A stretch of 64,000 bases of DNA. Source: Polynucleobacter sp. UK-Gri1-W3 (GTDB lineage Bacteria > Pseudomonadota > Gammaproteobacteria > Burkholderiales > Burkholderiaceae). Shown here one piece after another: positions 36,255 to 45,449 of this stretch. Within the stretch, counting starts at the first letter, position 1, and the number at the start of each line of letters is the position of its first letter. Location of the stretch: positions 428,288 through 492,287 of the forward strand of contig NZ_JACVQA010000001.1 in assembly GCF_018881595.1 (NCBI RefSeq), written 5' to 3'. The position numbers were made by a program, and so were the translations under genes. The notes below the pieces were generated by a model, which saw only the letters and a list, made by a program, of their open reading frames with translations, did no database searches and was not told the origin of the DNA.

Positions 36255-37016
36255 ATGCTGCTGATTCCCGCAATTGATCTCAAAGACGGCCACTGTGTTC
36301 GACTCGAACAAGGTGACATGGATAAAGCCACAGTTTTTTCTGAAGACCCCGGCGCGATGGCGGCACATTGGATTAGTAAAGGTGCGCGACGTTTGCATCT
36401 GGTCGATCTAAATGGCGCATTTGCTGGCAAGCTCAAAAATGAGTCTGCTATTAAATCGATTCTCAAAGCGGTTGGTAATGAGATCCCTGTGCAACTCGGT
36501 GGCGGCATTCGTGATCTTGAAACGATTGAGCGCTTATTGGATGATGGCATCAGCACGGTCATCATTGGTACTGCAGCGGTTAAGAATCCAGGCTTCGTAC
36601 AGGATGCTTGCACAGCATTTCCAGGCCATGTCATGGTTGGTTTAGATGCGCGTGATGGCAAAGTGGCGACTGATGGCTGGAGCAAGATTACTGGTCATGA
36701 AGTGATTGACCTTGCCAAGAAATTTGAAGACTGGGGCGTAGAAGCCATTATCTATACCGATATTGGTCGGGATGGCATGCTCAAGGGTGTGAACATTGAC
36801 GCTACGGTCAAGTTGGCTCAAGCAATACGCATTCCTGTAATTGCCAGTGGTGGCCTATCAAATAACCAAGATATTGATGCACTCTGCAAGGCCGAAGAAG
36901 AGGGTGTCATGGGTGTTATCGCTGGCCGCTCTATTTATGCTGGCGACCTGGATCTTGCAGCCGCTCAAAAATATGCTGATGAATTAACACTCAAATATAA
37001 AAAGAAAATTATCTAG
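36255..37016 (+). CDS. hisA: ProFAR isomerase (phosphoribosylformimino-AICAR isomerase)
   Basis: 253 aa, a beta-alpha barrel. The two catalytic aspartates are in [11 protein letters not shown] and [12 protein letters not shown]; the phosphate loops QLGGGIRD and ASGGLSN are visible. The TAG stop overlaps the hisF GTG by one base. Confidence 0.96.
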   Translation: MLLIPAIDLKDGHCVRLEQGDMDKATVFSEDPGAMAAHWISKGARRLHLVDLNGAFAGKLKNESAIKSILKAVGNEIPVQLGGGIRDLETIERLLDDGISTVIIGTAAVKNPGFVQDACTAFPGHVMVGLDARDGKVATDGWSKITGHEVIDLAKKFEDWGVEAIIYTDIGRDGMLKGVNIDATVKLAQAIRIPVIASGGLSNNQDIDALCKAEEEGVMGVIAGRSIYAGDLDLAAAQKYADELTLKYKKKII

Positions 37017-37774
37017 TGTTAACCAAGCGAATTATTCCTTGTCTTGATGTCACAGCAGGGCGCGTAGTTAAAGGTGTGAACTTTGTTGGTCTGCGCGACG
37101 CAGGCGATCCCGTTGAAATTGCTAAACGCTATGACACACAAGGCGCAGACGAACTCACTTTTTTGGATATCACGGCAACCTCGGATGGGCGTGATCTGAT
37201 TTTGCACATTATTGAAGATGTTGCTTCACAAGTTTTTATTCCCTTGACTGTTGGTGGTGGTGTGCGCGCGGTTGCTGACGTGCGTCGCTTACTCAATGCC
37301 GGTGCAGATAAAGTGAGTATGAATTCTTCTGCTGTTGCTAATCCGGATTTGGTGTCTGACGCAGCTGCCTATTACGGCTCTCAATGTATTGTGGTGGCGA
37401 TTGATGCCAAACAAACAGAGGCTGGCAATTGGGAGGTATTCACGCATGGCGGCAGAACAGCTACCGGCATGGATGTGGTTGAATGGGCTAAAGAAGTTGC
37501 CAAGCGCGGTGCCGGAGAAATTTTATTAACCAGTATGAATCGCGATGGTAGTAAAGACGGCTTTGACTTGGCACTAACTGCCGCAGTTAGTGATGCTGTT
37601 TCTGTCCCGGTGATTGCTTCTGGTGGTGTGGGTAATTTGCAGCATTTAGTCGATGGCATTACCAAAGGTCATGCAGATGCAGTATTGGCTGCCAGCATCT
37701 TTCACTATGGTGAATACACCGTAGGCCAGGCAAAAGAATATATGGCCGCCCAAGGAATTCCGGTTCGGATTTAG
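37016..37774 (+). CDS. hisF: Imidazole glycerol phosphate synthase, cyclase subunit
   Basis: 252 aa, a barrel related to HisA. The start is GTG inside the hisA stop (TAGTG). [27 protein letters not shown] and [13 protein letters not shown] carry the catalytic Asp residues. After hisF the operon is interrupted by the HicAB-type pair before hisI resumes at 38505. Confidence 0.97.
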   Translation: MLTKRIIPCLDVTAGRVVKGVNFVGLRDAGDPVEIAKRYDTQGADELTFLDITATSDGRDLILHIIEDVASQVFIPLTVGGGVRAVADVRRLLNAGADKVSMNSSAVANPDLVSDAAAYYGSQCIVVAIDAKQTEAGNWEVFTHGGRTATGMDVVEWAKEVAKRGAGEILLTSMNRDGSKDGFDLALTAAVSDAVSVPVIASGGVGNLQHLVDGITKGHADAVLAASIFHYGEYTVGQAKEYMAAQGIPVRI

Positions 37775-37783
37775 TTGGGGTTA

Positions 37784-38176
37784 TTAAGCGCTAATCGCCA
37801 TATGCGCGATAAAGGCGGAGCGGTTTTCACCAGCAGATTTGGCCTTAGCATCTAATCTTGCTAGAACCCTTTTTGGTAAAGAAATATTTACTCTTTCGAT
37901 ATCGTCCGACAGTAATGCCGGGTCAATCTCAGCAATTGCCCAAATATATCCTTTGAACTCTTTCTTCTTTTGCAGCTCGGTAATAGAACTGGGCTTTGGG
38001 ATATCTTCGCCCGCGTCTAATGCAGCCTCAATCCAAAGCTCAATCGCTTCTTTGGCATTCTCAATAGCCTCATCAATTCCACTGTCAGCGGCAGAAAAGC
38101 AGCCTGGCATGTCAGGAACAATCACACCCCACACCAACTTATGCCCACCTGGTTCAATAGCAATTGGATATTTCAT
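37784..38176 (-). CDS. hicB: HicB-type antitoxin
   Basis: 130 aa. An N-terminal HicB fold (WGVIVPDMPGCFSAADSGIDEAIENA, in part) is followed by a C-terminal ribbon-helix-helix-like DNA-binding part (VNISLPKRVLARLDAKAKSAGENRSAF, in part). It would neutralise HicA and repress the pair. It is downstream of hicA, 11 bases apart, the usual toxin-first order. It is antisense to the his operon, 10 bases from the hisF stop. Confidence 0.9.
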   Translation of the reverse strand: MKYPIAIEPGGHKLVWGVIVPDMPGCFSAADSGIDEAIENAKEAIELWIEAALDAGEDIPKPSSITELQKKKEFKGYIWAIAEIDPALLSDDIERVNISLPKRVLARLDAKAKSAGENRSAFIAHMAISA

Positions 38177-38187
38177 TGTTCATCCTT

Positions 38188-38370
38188 CTATTTAATTCCT
38201 GCTTGTTTCAGTAGTTTTTGAACCAATCCAATTCCTAGATCTTTTTTGGGATGAGGAACCGTAATGTGCCCAGCTTTGCGGGGGTGGTTAAAAACATGAT
38301 GAGACCCTTTTGAGCCCCGCAAAACCCAGCCATCTTTTTCTAATGCCTTGATGAGTTCTTTGCTATTCAT
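38188..38370 (-). CDS. hicA: HicA-type mRNA interferase toxin
   Basis: 60 aa from the ATG at 38370; upstream extension residues are not part of the fold. It is a double-stranded-RNA-binding-like toxin with the catalytic His in GSKGSHHVF (His24) and the typical ending VPHPKKDLGIGLVQKLLKQAG (in part). HicA cleaves mRNA when HicB is lost. An AT-rich stretch with TATAAAATTTATAAT on the minus strand lies just upstream and could hold the promoter. Confidence 0.9.
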   Translation of the reverse strand: MNSKELIKALEKDGWVLRGSKGSHHVFNHPRKAGHITVPHPKKDLGIGLVQKLLKQAGIK

Positions 38371-38504
38371 CCTCGAATTATAAATTTTATACACATCATA
38401 CACACAAACAGGGTTATTGTCCAGAAGGTGGGTTGGGCTGTTGCAGTAAGCCGTAGGCGATTCTTATTTGGGTGACTCTTAATAATTCTGTCAAAATCGG
38501 ATAA

Positions 38505-38894
38505 ATGTCAGATACAAATAAAAACTCACTAGACCAGGGGCTATTAGCAGCGGTGACTTGGAATGATCAAGGATTGGTTCCAGTAATCGCCCAAGAAGTT
38601 GGCAGCAAGGATATCTTGATGATGGCCTGGATGAATCGCGACGCCTTATTGGAAACCTTACGCTTAGGCGAGGCAGTCTACTGGACTCGTTCCAGACAAA
38701 AACTGTGGCACAAGGGCGAAGAGTCTGGCCATACCCAGAAAGTAAAAGAAATTCGTCTGGATTGTGATGGGGATACGATTTTGCTGATGGTTGAGCAAAA
38801 AGACGGGATTGCTTGCCATACGGGTGAGCATAGCTGCTTCTTTAGGGAGTGGGATTCTGTAAGCTCAAATTGGCAAAAGATCAGTAAAAACTGA
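38505..38894 (+). CDS. hisI: Phosphoribosyl-AMP cyclohydrolase
   Basis: 129 aa, monofunctional. The metal motifs are [11 protein letters not shown] and [10 protein letters not shown], the latter holding the zinc cysteines, with [13 protein letters not shown] conserved. It carries out the third step of the pathway. It is separated from hisF by the antisense HicAB pair and from hisE by VapBC, so it may need its own promoter. Confidence 0.96.
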   Translation: MSDTNKNSLDQGLLAAVTWNDQGLVPVIAQEVGSKDILMMAWMNRDALLETLRLGEAVYWTRSRQKLWHKGEESGHTQKVKEIRLDCDGDTILLMVEQKDGIACHTGEHSCFFREWDSVSSNWQKISKN

Positions 38895-38943
38895 CCCAAA
38901 TAAATATTTATGGTCTGTATTTCCACTTTATAGTCGTTTAGAA

Positions 38944-38967
38944 TGGTATATACTTTGATATATACCA
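38944..38967 (+). promoter_or_regulatory. Operator-like inverted repeat before vapBC
   Basis: Perfect 9-bp arms, TGGTATATA (38944-38952) and TATATACCA (38959-38967), have a 6-base spacer. They end exactly where the AAGGAGG ribosome-binding site of the antitoxin begins. AbrB-type antitoxins usually bind such palindromes to repress their own operon, and the TATA-rich arms may also contain the -10 box. Confidence 0.75.
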
Positions 38968-38980
38968 AGGAGGTAGAATG

Positions 38981-39241
38981 ATGGGTCTAACAGCAAAAAT
39001 CTTCATGAATGGGCGCAGTCAAGCCATACGCCTACCTGCTGCATTTCGCTTCGAGGAAAAAGAGGTTTTTATTCGACGTGATGCCATTACTGGTGATTTA
39101 ATCCTCTCCAGAAGACCTGAAAACTGGGATAGCTTTTTCTTGGCCCTTGAAACTACAGATATACCTGCAGATTTCTTAAGTCCCGAAGATCGAAATCAAG
39201 GCTTGCAAGAACGAGACCCATTTATTGGGATCAATGAGTGA
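38981..39241 (+). CDS. vapB: VapB-type antitoxin (AbrB/SpoVT fold)
   Basis: 86 aa from the second of two adjacent ATGs, which has the better spacing (7 bases) to AAGGAGG. N-terminal swapped-hairpin DNA-binding motif: [20 protein letters not shown]. The C-terminal half would wrap the toxin. The stop overlaps the vapC start (ATGATGAG). Confidence 0.9.
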   Translation: MGLTAKIFMNGRSQAIRLPAAFRFEEKEVFIRRDAITGDLILSRRPENWDSFFLALETTDIPADFLSPEDRNQGLQERDPFIGINE

Positions 39242-39636
39242 TGAGATATATGCTCGACACCAATACCGTAAGTAGTCTCCTTAAGAAAAACCCAGTGGTA
39301 AGTAGAAAAATCGCTAGTGTTCCCATGGAAAGACTATGCTTGTCAGTTATATCTGAGGGTGAAATTCTCTATGGTTTGGCAAAAAAGCCAAATGCAAGGA
39401 ACTTACATTTGGTTGTGCAAGAGTTTTTAAGGCGAGTGGATGTTTTAGTTTGGGATACCGATGTAGCCGAGCATTATGGTGTTTTAAGGGCCCAGTTAGA
39501 GGGTAATGGAAATGTGTTGGGCTCTCTTGACATGCAAATTGCAGCACATGCTTCTCAGCTTGGGGCGGTTCTGGTAACGAATGACCAAGCCTTTAAAAGG
39601 GTTGGGAATTTAAGGGTAGAGGATTGGACTGTATAG
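39238..39636 (+). CDS. vapC: VapC-type PIN-domain toxin
   Basis: 132 aa. A PIN-domain RNase with the acidic catalytic set Asp7 (MLDTNT), Glu42 (SEGEILYGL), Asp98 ([11 protein letters not shown]) and Asp116 (VTNDQAF). Most VapC toxins cleave tRNA or rRNA. It overlaps vapB by 4 bases and ends 16 bases before hisE, on the same strand as the his operon. Confidence 0.92.
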   Translation: MMRYMLDTNTVSSLLKKNPVVSRKIASVPMERLCLSVISEGEILYGLAKKPNARNLHLVVQEFLRRVDVLVWDTDVAEHYGVLRAQLEGNGNVLGSLDMQIAAHASQLGAVLVTNDQAFKRVGNLRVEDWTV

Positions 39637-39652
39637 TCTGGAAAACATATTC

Positions 39653-40054
39653 ATGGATAAGATATTGAATTCAGGCAAAAAAATAGATGCTGGGCTAAGT
39701 CATTTAGCTGATGTAGTCGATCAACGTCGTGATGCGTTTAAGGCGGGCCAAGCAGATCCCAAAACTTCATATACCGCCTTGCTCTTTTCAAAGGGTGATG
39801 ACGGGATCTTGAAAAAGATTGGCGAAGAAGCGACTGAGGCTGTGATGGCGGCAAAAGATGCTCGCAATTCTAATTTGGCGGCCGATCAACAAAAGCTCTT
39901 GGTGGGCGAAATGGCTGATTTGTGGTTTCACTGCTTGATTGCTCTATCTCAATTTAATTTGCGCCCAGAAGATGTGATTGCTGAGCTTGATCGTCGCTTG
40001 GGCACTTCTGGCATTGAAGAGAAGGCCGCTAGAAAAGCGGCTGGAAAAGAGTAA
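39653..40054 (+). CDS. hisE: Phosphoribosyl-ATP pyrophosphatase
   Basis: 133 aa, an all-alpha NTP pyrophosphohydrolase (MazG-like). The [18 protein letters not shown] and [14 protein letters not shown] helices carry the metal-binding Glu and Asp residues. Second step of histidine synthesis. It resumes the his operon after VapBC. Confidence 0.95.
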   Translation: MDKILNSGKKIDAGLSHLADVVDQRRDAFKAGQADPKTSYTALLFSKGDDGILKKIGEEATEAVMAAKDARNSNLAADQQKLLVGEMADLWFHCLIALSQFNLRPEDVIAELDRRLGTSGIEEKAARKAAGKE

Positions 40055-40078
40055 GTACGGATAAATACGAGAAAAAGT

Positions 40079-40435
40079 ATGTCACACGATCCTAATTGCC
40101 TGTTTTGTAAGATTTCTCAAGGTTTAATTCCCTCCCAGAAGGTCTACGAGGATGAGGAAATCTATGCTTTCAAAGATATCAATCCAGCAGCGCCAGTCCA
40201 TTTTTTGATGATTCCTAAAAAGCACATCCCCATGCTGGAGTCAGCAGAAAGCGTAGATGCTCCTTTGCTGGGTAAAATGATGGAATTAGCACCCCGTCTT
40301 GCCAAAGAGCAAGGTTGTCGTCCTGGTAAGGATGGTGGCTTTAGGTTGATGGTGAACAATGGTGCGGATGGTGGGCAGGAGGTTTATCACTTGCACTTAC
40401 ATGTGATGGGCGGTCCCCGCCCCTGGAAAAAATAA
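40079..40435 (+). CDS. HIT-family nucleotide hydrolase (HinT-like)
   Basis: 118 aa. It has the catalytic histidine triad His104-Leu-His106-Leu-His108 ([10 protein letters not shown]) and an N-terminal Cys7-x2-Cys10 pair. HinT-type enzymes hydrolyse purine phosphoramidates and acyl adenylates. The hisE-HIT-tatABC order is conserved in Burkholderiales. Confidence 0.94.
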   Translation: MSHDPNCLFCKISQGLIPSQKVYEDEEIYAFKDINPAAPVHFLMIPKKHIPMLESAESVDAPLLGKMMELAPRLAKEQGCRPGKDGGFRLMVNNGADGGQEVYHLHLHVMGGPRPWKK

Positions 40436-40451
40436 TCCAAGGAGATTAAAG

Positions 40452-40685
40452 ATGGGCTCATTTAGCATTTGGCATTGGTTAATTGTTTTGGTTATCGTGA
40501 TGCTGGTATTCGGTACTAAAAAATTACGTAATATCGGCCAAGATTTAGGCGGCGCTGTAAAAGGTTTCAAAGATGGTATGAAAACCTCTGAAGAGCCTAC
40601 AGAAAACACTAAGGATCAAATTCAACAAAGTTCTGCAACAGCAGAAAAGACAGTTGATGTGCAGGCTAAAGACGTCAATAAATAA
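40452..40685 (+). CDS. tatA: Sec-independent protein translocase TatA
   Basis: 77 aa. An N-terminal membrane helix ([18 protein letters not shown]), the hinge [10 protein letters not shown], an amphipathic helix ([13 protein letters not shown]) and an acidic-to-basic tail. TatA forms the variable pore of the twin-arginine system. A likely client here is the Rieske protein PetA. Ribosome-binding site AAGGAGA. Confidence 0.95.
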   Translation: MGSFSIWHWLIVLVIVMLVFGTKKLRNIGQDLGGAVKGFKDGMKTSEEPTENTKDQIQQSSATAEKTVDVQAKDVNK

Positions 40686-40752
40686 GTAACAAATAAGCAA
40701 TAAACAACTGAGGCGCGATAGAAACACATGCAGCTTTTAAACGACTGGTTAA

Positions 40753-41229
40753 ATGATTGATCTCGGAGTTTCAAAGCTTGCGCTGATTGCTGTAGTTGCT
40801 TTGGTGGTAGTTGGTCCAGAGCGTCTACCTAAAGTGGCTAGGATGGCTGGTAATTTGTTTGGGCGCGCACAGCGCTATATGGCTGACGTGAAGTCTGAAG
40901 TCAGTCGTCAGATGGAAGTAGAAGAGTTTAAAAAGTTTCGTGAAGAAACTGCCGCTACGCTGAAGGAAGTTGAAAACAGCATCGGCTCTACAGTTAAAGA
41001 AGCTGGAGCCAATCTCAGTGATCAAGCGGATATCTTTGAAACCAGCTTTGAAAAGCCACCCCTCGATGAGAAGGAAGTGCTGCGCAAAACTAAGCGCCAA
41101 GGCCGGAATAGTTGGGGTGTACGCCGCGCTGCAAGGCCGGTTTGGTTTAAACGCTCTGCTGGCATCCGTACTCGCGTGCAATCTGGTGCTGCCAGAATGA
41201 AGCGCTTTCATCACAGTGCTCTCAAATAA
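40753..41229 (+). CDS. tatB: Sec-independent protein translocase TatB
   Basis: 158 aa. The N-terminal helix MIDLGVSKLALIAVVALVVV is followed by GPERLPKVAR, the conserved TatB hinge, then a long amphipathic and charged tail. TatB with TatC forms the signal-peptide receptor. It is spaced 67 bases from tatA. Confidence 0.94.
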   Translation: MIDLGVSKLALIAVVALVVVGPERLPKVARMAGNLFGRAQRYMADVKSEVSRQMEVEEFKKFREETAATLKEVENSIGSTVKEAGANLSDQADIFETSFEKPPLDEKEVLRKTKRQGRNSWGVRRAARPVWFKRSAGIRTRVQSGAARMKRFHHSALK

Positions 41230-41274
41230 AAATAATCAGTAAAAGTAAAAGTAAAAGAATAAAAATATCTACGC

Positions 41275-42063
41275 ATGACTGAAAATAATTCAACTGAAGA
41301 CTCGGGATTACAGGAAACGTTTCTATCCCACTTATTTGAATTACGTGATCGCGTAATCAAGTCAGCATTAGCAATCATTGCTGTCTTTGTATGTTTAGTC
41401 TATTGGGCGCCAGATATTTTTCACCTGTTTGCGCAACCATTATTAGAGGCCTTGCCTGCTGGCGGAAAAATGATTGTGACTGATGTCACGGGCTCATTCT
41501 TTGTGCCCATGAAAGTCACTATGCTCGTGGCATTTCTGATTGCGTTGCCTGTAGTGATGTATCAGCTCTGGGCATTCATTGCGCCTGGTCTGTATTTGCA
41601 CGAAAGAAAACTCATTCTGCCTTTGGTCGTTAGTAGCTATACCTTATTCATTGCTGGTATGGCGTTTGCTTACTTTTTAGTATTTCCAACGGTATTTAAG
41701 TTCATGGCTAGCTATAACGCACCCTTGGGTGCGGAGATGTCGACCGACATTGATAACTATTTAAGTTTTGCCATGACGACCTTCTTGGCGTTTGGTATTA
41801 CTTTTGAGGTGCCTGTTGTTGTGGTTGTGCTCGTTCGCATGGGCATGGTGCCTCTGGCTAAGCTCAAGGAAATTCGCCCTTACGTTATTGTGGGCGCCTT
41901 TGTCATTTCAGCGGTTGTGACACCGCCCGATGTGCTCTCGCAATTACTGCTAGCGGTACCAATGACGCTGCTCTACGAGTTGGGCTTATTGGTGGCACGT
42001 TTTTATGTGCCCAAGCCATCTGAAGAAGATGCAGCAGATCAGTCGACTTCTACGCCTACTTGA
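41275..42063 (+). CDS. tatC: Sec-independent protein translocase TatC
   Basis: 262 aa with six membrane helices. Conserved SHLFELRDRVIKS at the cytoplasmic N-terminus, which binds the twin-arginine motif, and FALFIAGMAFAYF-like and ITFEVPVVVVVLVRMG segments. The last 25 bases overlap the end of the convergent Sel1-repeat gene. Confidence 0.96.
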   Translation: MTENNSTEDSGLQETFLSHLFELRDRVIKSALAIIAVFVCLVYWAPDIFHLFAQPLLEALPAGGKMIVTDVTGSFFVPMKVTMLVAFLIALPVVMYQLWAFIAPGLYLHERKLILPLVVSSYTLFIAGMAFAYFLVFPTVFKFMASYNAPLGAEMSTDIDNYLSFAMTTFLAFGITFEVPVVVVVLVRMGMVPLAKLKEIRPYVIVGAFVISAVVTPPDVLSQLLLAVPMTLLYELGLLVARFYVPKPSEEDAADQSTSTPT

Positions 42064-43511
42064 TTCTTAGAAAAAGTATTCGTTAGCCACTTAGTGACGC
42101 GGTCAAAGCGATAGCGTCTTTGTCTTAGGTTGCCCTCAAGATCTATTTCTGATCCTGCAAATGCTTTTCCAGCAGCCAAAAGGGCGCGACGTTGTTGGAT
42201 AGTTTCAATCTGAATCAATCTAGGCAAAATTTTTGGTAATTCCCAGCGAATATCCACCACTACACAATGCTCATGCTGTAGCTGGCCTACCTCAGACAAC
42301 AACAGCTCTGCTTTACTGAAGTTAAATTGGTTTGCAATGATGAGGCGATAACAAAGTAGGAACCAATCTTCATTGAGCTTGTGTTCAGCATGATGATTAA
42401 TCGCTTCTTGGGCGCATTGGGCTAATTCAAACCATTCATTCAATTTGGGATTAGGGCAACTTTCTAAAATTTTGCTTAGCAATTCTTTTGCTTCCGGCAC
42501 ACCTTGCTGGTGTGCTTGCCATACCCAATAAGAAGCTTGAAGACCGCGAACCTTCTCTTCGTTCTTTTCGCGCTTGCGCCAAAGATTGGCGCCTTTACGC
42601 AACTGCGCTTGTGGATGGCCAAGATCAGCAGCGCGATCGATGGCGCGATCACTCTCTGCAGCGTTGTAACCAGAGAACTGTGGGCGGCGATAAATTTCAC
42701 CAAGTGCATACCAAGCATCGCGATCACCATCTTTAGCCGCAAGCTCTAACCAATAGGCTGCTTTCTTCAGTGAGGCATTTGATTTTGTTTCGGCCGCTTC
42801 GATTCTTTCATCGAGTTGTGCAAGGCGCAGGCCCAAAGTTAGTTTTGCAACAGTTAAACCAAGCTCAGCTGCCTGGATTAATGCGTCTTCATTTTGTTCG
42901 TTAAGCCAGACTTGCCACAATGAAGATAGCGCTTCATTCTTAGGCTGCAATTTAATCAGGAGCTCTTTTGCGCTAGGTCCAAAACTAGACTCACCTTCAG
43001 CGAGCTCTTGCAAATATTGCTTTGCTAATTTTTGAAGCCCTCCCAGGTCTAAGTTATTTATTTTTTCTAGCGTAGGCGAAGGCTCTCTTTTTGCTCTATT
43101 AATTAGCCAGTCCGACAGCTTTGATTGGATTTCAAGGTTGCTTGGATTAATTAATAAATTAACGAGTTGCCACTTCGCTGCCAATTTCGGTTCTGAGTCG
43201 CCCGTAGCCTCAGCTAAACCCCAAAAAGAGTTCCAGCCAAATTCAAAAGCAGGGGAGTTGAAGGTGCTAGCTAGCGGGATATTGGCTACTTGAGACAAAA
43301 CATTAAGGATTTCAGGGGCGCTTGAGGTTTGGGATTCAAGCAATTGATTTGTAATAGAAAAATAAGATTTTTCTAGCCAAATCAATGCGTTAGCGGGTTG
43401 AATGGGGGTTTTAAAAGCACCAGTTAAATAGGCTTGAGCCAATTTTTGTTGCGCCGATACATCACCCAAACGGGCTGAACTAAGGATTTTTAAGAATTCG
43501 CGACTTGCCAT
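42039..43511 (-). CDS. Sel1-like repeat (TPR-type) protein of unknown function
   Basis: 490 aa from the ATG at 43511; the longer open frame has no support. Helical, with Sel1/TPR-like repeats clearest in the middle (AYWLELAAKDGDRDAWYALG, AIDRAADLGHPQAQLRKGA, YWVWQAHQQGVPEAKELL). No signal peptide or catalytic motif is seen, so it is probably a cytoplasmic scaffold. It converges with tatC with a 25-base overlap and diverges from porin 1. Function unknown. Confidence 0.8.
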   Translation of the reverse strand: MASREFLKILSSARLGDVSAQQKLAQAYLTGAFKTPIQPANALIWLEKSYFSITNQLLESQTSSAPEILNVLSQVANIPLASTFNSPAFEFGWNSFWGLAEATGDSEPKLAAKWQLVNLLINPSNLEIQSKLSDWLINRAKREPSPTLEKINNLDLGGLQKLAKQYLQELAEGESSFGPSAKELLIKLQPKNEALSSLWQVWLNEQNEDALIQAAELGLTVAKLTLGLRLAQLDERIEAAETKSNASLKKAAYWLELAAKDGDRDAWYALGEIYRRPQFSGYNAAESDRAIDRAADLGHPQAQLRKGANLWRKREKNEEKVRGLQASYWVWQAHQQGVPEAKELLSKILESCPNPKLNEWFELAQCAQEAINHHAEHKLNEDWFLLCYRLIIANQFNFSKAELLLSEVGQLQHEHCVVVDIRWELPKILPRLIQIETIQQRRALLAAGKAFAGSEIDLEGNLRQRRYRFDRVTKWLTNTFSKNQVGVEVD

Positions 43512-43701
43512 ATGACAATTTTGGCATCTGGAGCCTATAAAAGACAGAAATCGATGGTCTTGTTGCCGAGATACAACGAAGAAAGCCAAAAAACTACCTT
43601 TTGACAAGCAAAAAGAACTCCTAAATACCCTGACCCCCAGTCTAGCGGGGCAAAAGAAGCAAAATTCATTGGTCCCAGTTTTATTTGGGCATTACTTTTA
43701 A

Positions 43702-43820
43702 TTTTTGGAGATTTAAAGAATGAAAAAATCGCTATTAGCAGTTGCAGCTATCGGTGCTTTCGCATCTGCTGCTCAAGCTCAGTCCAGCGTAACCGTATAC
43801 GGTATCTTGGACGTTGGTTA
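43702..43820. repeat. 119-bp perfect direct repeat, copy 1 (5' end of porin 1)
   Basis: It runs from the T-run before the GGAGA ribosome-binding site, through the start codon, the signal-peptide codons and the first porin strand. It is identical base for base to 50741-50859, 7,039 bases away and in the same orientation. It is long enough for homologous recombination. Less perfect similarity continues upstream (ATTTG..CATT..TT) and through the rest of both genes. Confidence 0.95.
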
Positions 43821-44967
43821 CATCGGTGGAACTACACGTATACAAGATTCAGCTAAAGGCAACACAGCTGGCTACAACAACGGTACAGCAAAAGCAACAG
43901 TGAACCAATTTGGTCAAGGTGCTGAGCAAACTAACCGTTTAGGTTTTAAAGGTGTTGAAGATTTGGGTAACGGCACATCAGCTTTCTTTACTGCTGAATT
44001 TGCATTGGCTCCACAAGACCAAGCTCTCTCTGGTAACACAAACGGTGGCTTGTCTAACCGTCAAACTTTTGTTGGCTTGAAAAAGAATGGTATTGGTCAA
44101 ACAGCTATTGGTTTGCAATACACACCAATCTTTAATGCTGCTGCTGCGACTGACGTTGGCCAGTTGAACAACATGACTGGTAACGTAATTTACGCTGGTT
44201 CTACAGGAATTACTTCTGCTGGTGCTGGTACAAACAACCTTGGATTCACAAACCGTACAGCGAACACATTGTCAGTTCAGTCTGCTAACTTTGGTGGCTT
44301 CACAGGTTCTGCTATCTACACATTGAATAACAAGAACCAAACTGAAACTATTTCTGCTACTCCTGCTACTGTAGGCGGCAATACAAATGCAAGCGGTTGG
44401 GGTTTAGGTGCTGATTACACATACAACAAGTTCTACGTAGCTGCTGCTTACCAAGCTCTCAAGCAGTTGACTGTTGCTGATGGTACATTGGCAAACACAA
44501 ACACTTGGACAAATGCTCAAGCTGCTGGTGCTACTGCAGCTCAAGGGTTGGCTTCTGGTAACGCTGTTAACGTACAAGACAACCAGTTCTACGCTGGCGC
44601 GACTTATGACTTCGGTATCTTGAAGGCATACGCTCAATACGTTTCACGTAAAGCAACTTCTACAATTTCTACAAACTACTACGCTAAGCGTCAAGCTGAG
44701 CAGATCGGTGTTCGTAGCTACATTACTCCAACAATCGAAGCTTGGGCTTCTGCTGGTTTAGGTCGTTACACATCATTCGGTGGTACTAGTGCTCAACCAA
44801 CTGCTAACTTCAATGGTTGGCAGTTAGGTTCTAACTACTACCTCAGCAAGCGTACTAACTTGTATGCAATCTATGGTCAAACATTGACATCAACAGCTGC
44901 TATTGCTGGTTCAACTGTTAGCTCTGGTTTGAACAACTACGCTATTGGTGTACGTCACACTTTCTAA
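43720..44967 (+). CDS. Outer-membrane porin, Gram-negative type (Porin_4), copy 1
   Basis: 415 aa. The signal peptide MKKSLLAVAAIGAFASAAQA is followed by the classic betaproteobacterial trimeric-porin start QSSVTVYGILDVGY, alternating beta strands, NRLGFKGVEDLGNGTSAFF, NRQTFVGLKKNGIGQTAIGLQ, and a C-terminal strand ending in Phe (YAIGVRHTF), the BAM signal. A general diffusion channel. Its paralogue is at 50759-52018; the ends are nearly identical and the loops differ. Confidence 0.95.
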   Translation: MKKSLLAVAAIGAFASAAQAQSSVTVYGILDVGYIGGTTRIQDSAKGNTAGYNNGTAKATVNQFGQGAEQTNRLGFKGVEDLGNGTSAFFTAEFALAPQDQALSGNTNGGLSNRQTFVGLKKNGIGQTAIGLQYTPIFNAAAATDVGQLNNMTGNVIYAGSTGITSAGAGTNNLGFTNRTANTLSVQSANFGGFTGSAIYTLNNKNQTETISATPATVGGNTNASGWGLGADYTYNKFYVAAAYQALKQLTVADGTLANTNTWTNAQAAGATAAQGLASGNAVNVQDNQFYAGATYDFGILKAYAQYVSRKATSTISTNYYAKRQAEQIGVRSYITPTIEAWASAGLGRYTSFGGTSAQPTANFNGWQLGSNYYLSKRTNLYAIYGQTLTSTAAIAGSTVSSGLNNYAIGVRHTF

Positions 44968-44973
44968 TTTAAA

Positions 44974-44988
44974 GCTAGCGTAAGCTAG
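44974..44988. repeat. Small inverted repeat GCTAGCGTAAGCTAG after porin 1, also present after porin 2
   Basis: The 15-mer lies six bases after the porin 1 stop. The same 15-mer lies six bases after the porin 2 stop (52025-52039). It can form a small hairpin and shows that the duplicated unit included the 3' untranslated region. Confidence 0.7.
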
Positions 44989-45014
44989 TGAAAAAATTAG
45001 GTTGGTATTAAATT

Positions 45015-45045
45015 AACCCACTGTGGCAACACGGTGGGTTTTTTT
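45015..45045 (+). terminator. Terminator after porin 1
   Basis: AACCCAC and GTGGGTT arms, with inner GTG/CAC pairing around a GCAA loop, are followed by seven T. It should stop porin 1 transcription before the island. Confidence 0.92.
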
Positions 45046-45159
45046 GTCTGTAATTTGTGCATCACCATTTGCGCATAGCCTCTCATCCCCACACCACTCG
45101 GTTTTGTTTTTACACATATTTCACGCATAAACCACTGTTTTTTGCGTGTTTTTACGCAT

Positions 45160-45363
45160 TCAAGGTTTCAGTGCGTTTGTCCGACGCTGTTGTTCCTTGC
45201 GTTTGCGTTCATTGTCACGCTGTTGTCGTTGCCGTTCTCGTTCCTGCTGTAGTCGTTGTCTGTCACGCTCAACACTTTTCTGTAGTCCGTGTATGCGTGC
45301 TTGCGCTGGATTGAGTGGGGATTTTGGTTTGATAGGGCGGAGGGTGATTTCGTATATGCGCAT
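45160..45363 (-). CDS. Small basic coiled-coil protein of unknown function
   Basis: 67 aa from the ATG at 45363. The N-terminus MRIYEITLRPIKPKSPL is followed by a long Arg/Gln/Glu-rich helix from about residue 20. Last of three minus-strand genes (DUF6641-type gene, 49-aa gene, this one), 86 bases after the 49-aa gene's stop. I do not recognise a family. It may be a nucleic-acid-binding or structural protein of the element, but that is a guess from charge only. Confidence 0.55.
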   Translation of the reverse strand: MRIYEITLRPIKPKSPLNPAQARIHGLQKSVERDRQRLQQERERQRQQRDNERKRKEQQRRTNALKP

Positions 45364-45449
45364 ACTGTATTTAACAGCGACCAAACAATATCACTCACCC
45401 CCACATTATTCACGCATACCCCCACTAATACTTTCGCACACCCTACACT

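Noticed and set aside
43602..43627. TTGACA upstream of porin 1 as a promoter
   Set aside because: The -35 match is perfect, but the best -10 candidates (TAAATA, AATACC) are at poor spacing (14 and 16 bases) or poor sequence, so I could not support a promoter.
45120..45418. Repeated TTCACGCATA (45120-45129 and 45409-45418)
   Set aside because: Only two copies, and ACGCAT words are common across the island; not enough to call a binding site.
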